The notes beneath the pieces were generated by a model. It was not told the origin of the DNA. It was given only the letters and a program-made list of their open reading frames with translations, and made no database searches. Below are positions 58,080 through 64,000 of a stretch of DNA of 64,000 nt, in pieces. Position 1 is the first letter of the stretch. Every line of letters starts with the position of its first letter. The stretch is from NCBI RefSeq assembly GCF_024323335.1, contig NC_066585.1, positions 347,192,846 through 347,256,845 of the forward strand, given 5' to 3'. The translations under genes and the position numbers were made by a program. Origin of the DNA: Lathyrus oleraceus (taxonomy: Eukaryota; Streptophyta; Magnoliopsida; Fabales; Fabaceae).

Positions 58080-58640
58080 AAGTCATGAATCCTCATCCCT
58101 AAGCGGTTGACAAAGTCTCTCCTCAGCAGAGCATGTTCCCCAACAGAGTTGACAGTATCCAGACTGTTTATCCCCAGTAGAGTTGACAGTATCCAGACTA
58201 TATATCCCCAGCGGAGTTGACGGTGTCAGACTGTATCTTCCTAGCAACAGCGGAGTGGTTGCATACCCAACGGACAAGAGGGTGGCGTTCCCAGTGTTCA
58301 TCTCATTCCCCAGCAGATTATTTTTAACAGATTTGTTAATCCCCAGCTTGAGGGCGATTAGCAAGTTCATATCCCCAGCAAAGGTCGTTTCCTACGACAT
58401 TTCCCCAGGAAGTGTTTTCCCCACAGACCCCTCAGGAAGTGTTTTCCCCACAGACTCGCCGAACAAAGTTTCAATAGTTGATACTCCCCCCGCAAGGTCA
58501 ACTTTTCAAGCAGCCAATTTATTTTTGGTGACTCATTGGTCCCGGCAGACGGATCATTCCCCACAGAGCATTCAAGGATTGATACAGCGATTTGTTCCCT
58601 ATCGGAGTTTGCTTCCCCAAGCAGATTTCTTTTTACACCA
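58080..58640 (+). repeat. CCCCAGCAGAGTT motif region, Ogre-2 3' UTR
   Basis: The word CCCCAGCAGAG or CCCC(A/C)(A/C)CAGA recurs, partly in a 35-40-bp unit with TTGACAGTATCCAGACTG (58140-58235). It matches the motif-rich part of the element 1 3' UTR (20300-21130). It is non-coding; the open frames 58183-58647 (plus) and 58367-58666 (minus) follow repeat periodicity. Confidence 0.7.
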
Positions 58641-58746
58641 TGCATAACATTTGCATTTGCATGCATATCATATCAAGCATACACATAAGCTGATAAACAG
58701 GTTCTTCCAAGCAGACTGAAGAATTACTTTACAACCAAGGTCATGA

Positions 58747-59010
58747 GATCCAGCCAGAGGATCAAGCGTGAGTGATCCAGCCTGAGGGTCATTTTGAAGA
58801 TTCAGCCTGAGAATCGTTTTCCAGTGATCCGGCCTGAGGTTCATTTTAAAGATTCAGCCTGAGAATCGTGTTCCAGTGATCCAGCCTGAGGGTCATTTCA
58901 AAGATTCAGCCTGAGAATCATGTTCCAGTGATCCAGCCTGAGGGTCATTTCGAAGATTCAGCCTGAGAATCGTGTTCCAGTAAGCCAGCCTAAGGCTCAA
59001 TTTGAAGATT
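58747..59010 (+). repeat. Hairpin array with AGCCTGA loop, Ogre-2 3' UTR
   Basis: Alternating units GATCC-AGCCTGA-GGGTC and GATTC-AGCCTGA-GAATC lie about 25 bp apart, about ten copies, forming a roughly 50-bp higher-order unit. The arms of both types are complementary (with G-T wobble in GGGTC). The first copy is GATCC (58747-58751), AGCCAGA, GGATC (58759-58763). Confidence 0.88.
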
Positions 59011-59239
59011 CCCTAGTGAAGTCGCCTACAAGCTTTATTTCCCCAGCAAGCCCAAGTCTAATTGAGGAGTCGTTACAACATGTTCTAGCCCGAAGAATAT
59101 GTACGAAGCCCAAAAGTGGAATATGCTCGAAGCTGCATATCTAATATGAAGGTTGGGTGTAGATTTCAAAAGAGGGTCAACCTGCGCATGCCTCAGATGC
59201 GGGATCCTAATGATGGGAATTTATCATCAAAACAATCCA

Positions 59240-59620
59240 GATCTAGCCAGAAGATCGAAGTAGATTCAGCCAGAGAATCGAAACCATTCAGATCTAGCCA
59301 GAAGATCGAAGTAGATTCAGCCAGAGAATCAAAGGAAGTAGATTCAGCCAGAGAATTGAAACAAAGAAGATCTAGCCAGAAGATCGAAAATCGCAACAAT
59401 TCAGATCTAGCCAGAAGATCGAAGTAGATTCAGCCAGAGAATCAAAGGAAATAGATTCAGCCAGAGAATCGAAACGAAGGAGATCTAGCCAGAAGATCGA
59501 AGAAGATCTAGCCAGAAGATCAAAATCGTATCCAGCCCGAGGATCAAAATTAATATCCAACCAGAGGACTAAATTGAGTATAGGTTCAGCCAGAGGATCG
59601 AAACTCCAGATTAAGCCAGA
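59240..59620 (+). repeat. Hairpin array with AGCCAGA loop, Ogre-2 3' UTR
   Basis: Units GATCT-AGCCAGA-AGATC (for example 59240-59256) and GATTC-AGCCAGA-GAATC (59263-59279) alternate in a 22-23-bp rhythm, later with (T)ATCC-AGCCCGA-GGAT(C). The different 5-bp stems are each self-complementary around a constant loop. The open frames through this region are by-products of the repeat period. Confidence 0.88.
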
Positions 59621-59775
59621 GGATCGGAAGAAAAATAAACAGTACGGTGTATTTCCGCGTTTTTGTGGTGTTCTCGGAGCGCAAATTTTCGGTCTATCTT
59701 TGGTATTCAATCACAGCTCACCCCGTTTGTTTGATAAGCTGTTCGCTTTCATCCTACTCGGTTTAGCTGATGATT

Positions 59776-59788
59776 GAATAGGGGCAGC
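59776..59788 (+). other. Polypurine tract of Ogre-2
   Basis: GAATAGGGGCAGC stands directly before the 3' LTR start TGTAACACCCC and is like the Ogre-1 PPT. Confidence 0.8.
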
Positions 59789-61350
59789 TGTAACACCCCA
59801 AAATTTTCCCTCCTCATTCATGCATTCATTTCATATTGCATTTCATCATGTCAATCAGAATTAGATCCGGAAAAAAAAAACGATTTTTTTACAAAAATAA
59901 ATAAATAAACAAAAATAATAATAAAAAATAAATAAAATATAATAAAAAAAATTTGGACTTGGGTCTCTCTCATTTGAGCCCACAAAACCATGAAATTCAG
60001 TCTATAAATACCAAGGCTTCACTTGAGAAAAAGGAAGAGAAGCAAAATACTCTGAGGTTTCCTTGGAACAAAACCCTGGATAAAACCTGAAGAGAAACCT
60101 GACAGAGAACTCAGAGCAGCCTCCAAACCCTGAAGGGCCTCACGGGTGCAACTCAATTTCAATCAAGCTCTCCAATCAGGTTTGCCCTATTCCCATTATT
60201 TTACGCCTTCAATTTGAATGTTCTAAATGTGTGATGTATTATGAATGGGTGAAACCTATGCCTTGAATGTTTAATCACATGATTTCTGAAGTGTATGCCA
60301 CAGGGTTTGAGGTTTCTGAAACCATACTGTTATCCATGAAAAAAATGCTTATGGTGTTTCACTAACCCTTTTGTTGAGTTTTTGTGAGGGCTCACATGAC
60401 TTTTGCAGGGATAACTTGCGTGGTTTCCCACTTTATTTGTGGGATAACCCCTGGAGGTTCATTCCGATTACCTGTACTGACCCACTTTCTTTGATGATGT
60501 TAGCTTGGAAGGATCTCAGGGTTTCCCATTCCTCTAATTGCTGTTACTTCGGATCTTTATCCGCGTGGTACTTTTACATTTTTCCCGCATTTTACTGATT
60601 TCCTAGCTGGAAGACCTCGATAGGAGGCAATGTTTTTGTGTTTACTTTATGCAGGTTCCTTTGTCCAGGGTTAAGAGCTATGAGGTCTTATCCTCATTAC
60701 CCTTTTGCATGCGCGTTCCTACAATGCAAACAAACCCTTCATTGATTTTTCTTCTCCATAACACACGTTTACTCCTTCTACTACAGGTGAGTAAGTCTCC
60801 AAAGGTCGAGCATCCGGTAGATTGCGTAGTAACGTCGTTCATCCAAAACCCACTCCATAACCCCGTAGTTGGCCGAACTACGGCTTGCTCTGATTCTCAT
60901 TCCAGATGAGATACGTAGGCATAAGACGCGATGTCTTAGCGAGCACACATCCCCCAACCCATAGGTCAGCCGAGCTACGAAGACTCTGATTCTCATATTC
61001 AGATGAGATACGTATGTAGTGGATGCGACATCCGCGCGAGTCATTTTCATTTAACCCCCTTTTTTTAGTAAATAACACATTAGATAAACCCACACCCTTT
61101 AGACAAGAACTACAAAAGTGGATCCCGTAGAGTACTACGGATGCGTAGGGGTGCTAATACCTTCCCTTCGCATAACCGACTCCCGAACCCAAGATTTGGT
61201 TGCAAGACCCCGTCTTGTCCTTTCCTTTTTCAGGTTTACTTCGAGCGTTTCCTTTCCCTCCTTTGGGATGAATAACGCACGGTGGCGACTCTTCTGTCAT
61301 TTTCTTTCGCCGGTTGTTTTTTCGCGCACTGTATTTTTCAGGTTGCGACA
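59789..61350 (+). repeat. 3' LTR of Ogre-type element 2
   Basis: This 1,562-bp partner of 47903-49444 is 20 bp longer, mainly in an A-rich stretch near 59870-59950. It is followed by TSD GGTGT (61351-61355). Confidence 0.95.
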
Positions 61351-61355
61351 GGTGT

Positions 61356-62719
61356 CAGTCAAGAAGCGATTAATCTACATCTTTTCCCTTTTTTCCTTAA
61401 GAGATAGAGCTAGAGCTTAACTTCAGTCTCTACCTTCAAACTCAGTAACCACATGGGACGAGTTGAAGAAAGTCTTCTTAGCCCGATATTTTCCACCAAG
61501 CAAAACAATTATGCTAAGAGCTCAAATCAACAGATTTAAGCAAAAACACAATGAATCTCTTTTCGACGCTTGGGAAAAATACAAGGAGATGATGAGACTT
61601 TGTCCATACCACAGACTTGAAGAATGGTTGATTATCCATGCTTTCTACATTGGTCTATTGTATAACACTAAGATGAATTTAAGCGCTACCGCTAGCGGTG
61701 CTCTAATGGACAAACCGTATGACGAAACTTATGAACTCATAGAGAACATGGCTCAAAATCATTTCCAATGGGGAGGTGAACTTGCTCCTATAGAAAAACC
61801 AACTCCGAAAGGCGGAATGTGCAAAGTTAATGGCATAGACCGTGTCAATGCTAAAGTGGATGCGCTTACTCAAAAGATTGAAAGCTTGGCCATAACACCA
61901 GCAGCTACCGTAGCTGCTATGACACCAAATTGTGAACTATGTGGAACCCCTAGGCATATTAATGCTAATTGTTTGTTATTGGTTGGTGTTCCCACCGACC
62001 AAATGAACTATGCTCAAGGAAACCCATATTCAAACACTTACAATCCTGGTTGGAGGAGCCATCCGAACTTTTCCTATAAAAGTAACAATGCTTTATTTCC
62101 ACCAAACCCAACACCTGTTATTCCACCTGGCTATCATAAAGGAGCCCCAGTTGCTCCACAAGCACCTAGAAAGTCAAATCTGGATATCATGATGGAAAAC
62201 TTTATGAATGCCAAAGCTCAACAAATCAAAGAATTTGCAAATCAAAATGCTCATACGAGTGAACTGATGAAACAAGTGTCAAATAAGTTTGATGTTATGG
62301 CTACCCATAACAAAATGTTAGAAACCCAGATCTCCCAAGTAGCCCAACAACAAGCCACAATAACAGCCTCAACTGGAGCATTTCCTAGTCAGCCACAACC
62401 AAACCCAAAAGGCCATGTTAACGCTATTACGCTTCGGAGTAGAACAGAACTAGATGAACCAGTTGACCCAAGAATCCAAAATCCGGCCATGTATCAAAAT
62501 TTTGGTAAGGGAACCAAAAAGGTAAATGAACCAACCAATGATGGAAAAGAAGACAAAAGCGGAGAGGCAAAAGATAAAGAACCACCTTATGTGTCTCCGC
62601 TACTATATAAACCACCTATCCCTTATCCTCAAAGACTTGTGAAGTCCAAAAATGAAGGACAATTCAAGAAATTCGTAGAACTTCGGAAGCAACTTAATAT
62701 CACTATACCATTCACATAA
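61356..62719 (+). pseudogene. Athila gag, C-terminal part
   Basis: The gag continues directly after the Ogre-2 TSD with HLFPFSLRDRARA; a TAA at about 61418 replaces the expected Trp codon. From 61463 a 418-codon frame is open: VFLARYFPPSKT, RFKQKHNESLFDAWEKYKEM, LSATASGALMDKPYDE and FQWGGE. A zinc-knuckle-like CELCGTPRHINANC lies near 61931-61972, with Arg where Gly is usual. A Gln/Pro-rich linker to KQLNITIPFT ends at the stop (62717-62719). Confidence 0.9.
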
Positions 62720-63706
62720 GTCATTACGCAAATGCCTTCATATGCTAACACTAGAGATTCTATCCAACAAGAAAAAGCTTGAGGATGATGAAACTGTTAT
62801 GCTCACTACAGAGTGTAGCATTATTATTCAAAACAGCATACCTCCTAAACTGAAAGACCCTGGTAGCTTTTCCATACCATGTGTAATCAGAAAGTTTATC
62901 ATAGACAAAGCTCTATGCGATTTAGGAGCCAGTGTTAGTCTAATGCCCTTATCCACATGCGGAAAACTCAATCTAGGAGAATTAAGACCAACAAAGATGT
63001 CGCTATAACTAGCTGACCGTTCCATTAAATTTTTCGTAGGTATGCCAGAGAATGTTCCATTCGTATAGGACAATTCTATATTCCTACCGACTTTGTAATA
63101 ATGGATATAAAGGAGGATTTCCACATCCCTATTATTTTAGGAAGGATCTTTTTAGCCATAGCCGGAGCCATCATAGACGTGAAGAAAGGAAGGCTAACAT
63201 TCAAAGTCGGAGAAGAAAAAGTTGAATTTCTCTTTGCTAAATTCCTACAAGCACTAGTTATAGATGACTCGTGTTGTTTCTTAGACGTCATCGATGAATG
63301 TGTGAAAGAAATGGAGAAGGAACCATTTAAGTATACTGAAGTACTGAAGATTCCAACACCTCCTATATTCGAAGACGATGATTGGCGTGAGCCGTACATA
63401 GATGACATTCTGAGAGAATGGCTAGCACTAACACCAAATCCAATGCCATGCCCCGAGAAACCTTCAGTAGAACTCAAAACACTACCCAAAGATTTAAGGT
63501 ATGAATTCCTAGATACCGAGCTTGAAAGACCAGTTATAGTCAACGCTGACTTAGGACAGATAGAAACCGAAAAGTTACTCTATATCTTAAGAAAATATCC
63601 AACAACTTTAGGATATAACATATCCGACTTAAAAGGAATAAGTCCCTCTATATGTATGCATCACATTATACTAGAGGAAGACTGTAAAACCTCTATAGAG
63701 CATTAG
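62720..63706 (+). pseudogene. Athila protease region
   Basis: After a frameshift near 62740 the text continues: ILSNKKKLEDDETVMLTTEC, then the protease motif ALCDLGASVSLMPLS near 62913-62957 (D-L-G-A type, usual for Athila). Stops lie near 63004 and 63066. The frame 63101-63706 covers the flap/ILGR part (IPIILGRIFLAIAGAIIDV) and the linker toward RT (LKTLPKDLRYEFLD, LGYNISDLKGISPSICMHHI). Confidence 0.87.
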
Positions 63707-64000
63707 AGAAGAGTAAATCCCATCTTGAGTGACGTAGTAAAAAAGAAGGTACAAAAGCTATTAGAAGCAGAAATCGTATACCCGATATCCGACGGTAACT
63801 GGGTTAGCTCGATACATGTCGTCCCAAAGAAGGGAGGTGTTACTATTGTTAGTAATGAGAAGGGTGAATCCATAGCAAAAAGAACTCAAACTGCATGAAG
63901 AATGTGCATAGACTATAGAAAATTAAATAAAGCCACTCGTAAAGATCACTTTCCATTACCTTTCATTGATCAAATGCTTGAACGACTGGCTAAACATTCT
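63707..64000 (+). pseudogene. Athila RT, N-terminal part, cut by the window edge
   Basis: The sequence reads NPILSDVVKKKVQKLLEAEI, then WVSSIHVVPKKGG and, after a stop near 63897, [20 protein letters not shown]. These are RT motifs 1 and 2. It runs off the window before the active site. Confidence 0.88.

Larger units (their letters stand above)
47903..61350 (+). mobile_element. Ogre-type Ty3/gypsy (Tat) element 2, inserted in Athila gag
   Basis: The 13,448-bp element is flanked by GGTGT (47898-47902 and 61351-61355), with LTRs of 1,542 and 1,562 bp differing at about 19 positions by eye (about 1.2%). It has a tRNA-Arg-type PBS, gag, protease, remnants of RT/RNase H and the integrase C-terminus, then a repeat-rich 3' UTR and PPT. 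ORF1, RT core and integrase core are missing. A solo LTR interrupts gag-pro. Its LTR family differs from element 1, but PBS, PPT and 3' UTR layout are shared. Confidence 0.93.
45922..64000 (+). mobile_element. Athila-type Ty3/gypsy element, 5' part, interrupted by an Ogre-type element
   Basis: It has an LTR (45922-47418), tRNA-Asp-type PBS, gag, protease and the start of RT. The gag is cut at 47902 and resumes at 61356 after the 13.4-kb insertion. The 3' half and 3' LTR lie beyond the right edge. It inserted into, or adjoins, the decayed copia element. Confidence 0.85.

Noticed and set aside
59116..59710. Open frames on both strands with repeated SSQKIEVDSARES-like peptides
   Set aside because: Translation of a 3' UTR tandem array whose period happens to avoid stops; the same region is better explained by the hairpin repeat.

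Overview
This window looks like intergenic heterochromatin from a large legume genome, most plausibly the pea/vetch/lentil group (Fabeae). I recognise no host gene, tRNA, rRNA or CRISPR array. Almost everything is transposable-element sequence: Ogre-type Ty3/gypsy (Tat lineage), Athila-type Ty3/gypsy, SIRE/Maximus-type and other Ty1/copia, a LINE, a hAT fragment, a MULE and a MITE. The legume call is inference from the element families (Ogre with a tRNA-Arg-type PBS, SIRE/Maximus with an env-like ORF, several AT-rich fillers); the species is not provable from the sequence alone.

Layout. 1-1552: minus-strand copia pol fragment. 1552-25982: one minus-strand LINE (ORF1 tail plus endonuclease) split into three pieces by two insertions. 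The first is a non-coding SIRE-type element (2337-9912, TSD AATGT). The second is an Ogre-type element (10117-25730, TSD ATACC). 25985-28965: 3' end of a plus-strand copia element. 28990-29345: hAT fragment. 29351-34185: truncated SIRE/Maximus copy with LTR, PBS, gag, protease, RNase H scar and env-like ORF. 34186-36700: degraded MULE. 36700-38835: LINE RNase H scrap, AT-rich DNA with a long TA tract, and a MITE. 39215-45921: decayed copia element. 45922 to the window end: an Athila element whose gag is split by a second Ogre-type element (47903-61350, TSD GGTGT). That element's gag-pro frame is itself split by a solo LTR (52288-54245, TSD GACGG).

Most notable observation. The hypervariable 3' untranslated regions of both Ogre-type elements carry tandem arrays whose units are short hairpins. 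The loop sequence is constant, while the stems differ from copy to copy yet stay self-complementary. I see three unrelated families of this kind: (1) an AAAA-CCC-GAAA-GGG core right after the pol stop in both elements; (2) a TCATCTTTGAGT loop in the first element, with dozens of copies; (3) an AGCCTGA or AGCCAGA loop in the second. The covariation is visible by eye. It could reflect RNA-level function or a palindrome-correcting copying process during reverse transcription.

Genes as a system. The first Ogre-type element keeps ORF1 and RT/RNase H but has lost the gag core and protease, and its integrase is frameshifted. The second keeps gag and protease but has lost ORF1, the RT core and the integrase core. 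Both have LTR pairs that are only about 1% diverged, so they either moved with help in trans or were deleted soon after insertion. The SIRE-type element carries no coding capacity but has intact LTRs, PBS and PPT, as expected of a parasite of a SIRE/Maximus donor like the relic at 29351.
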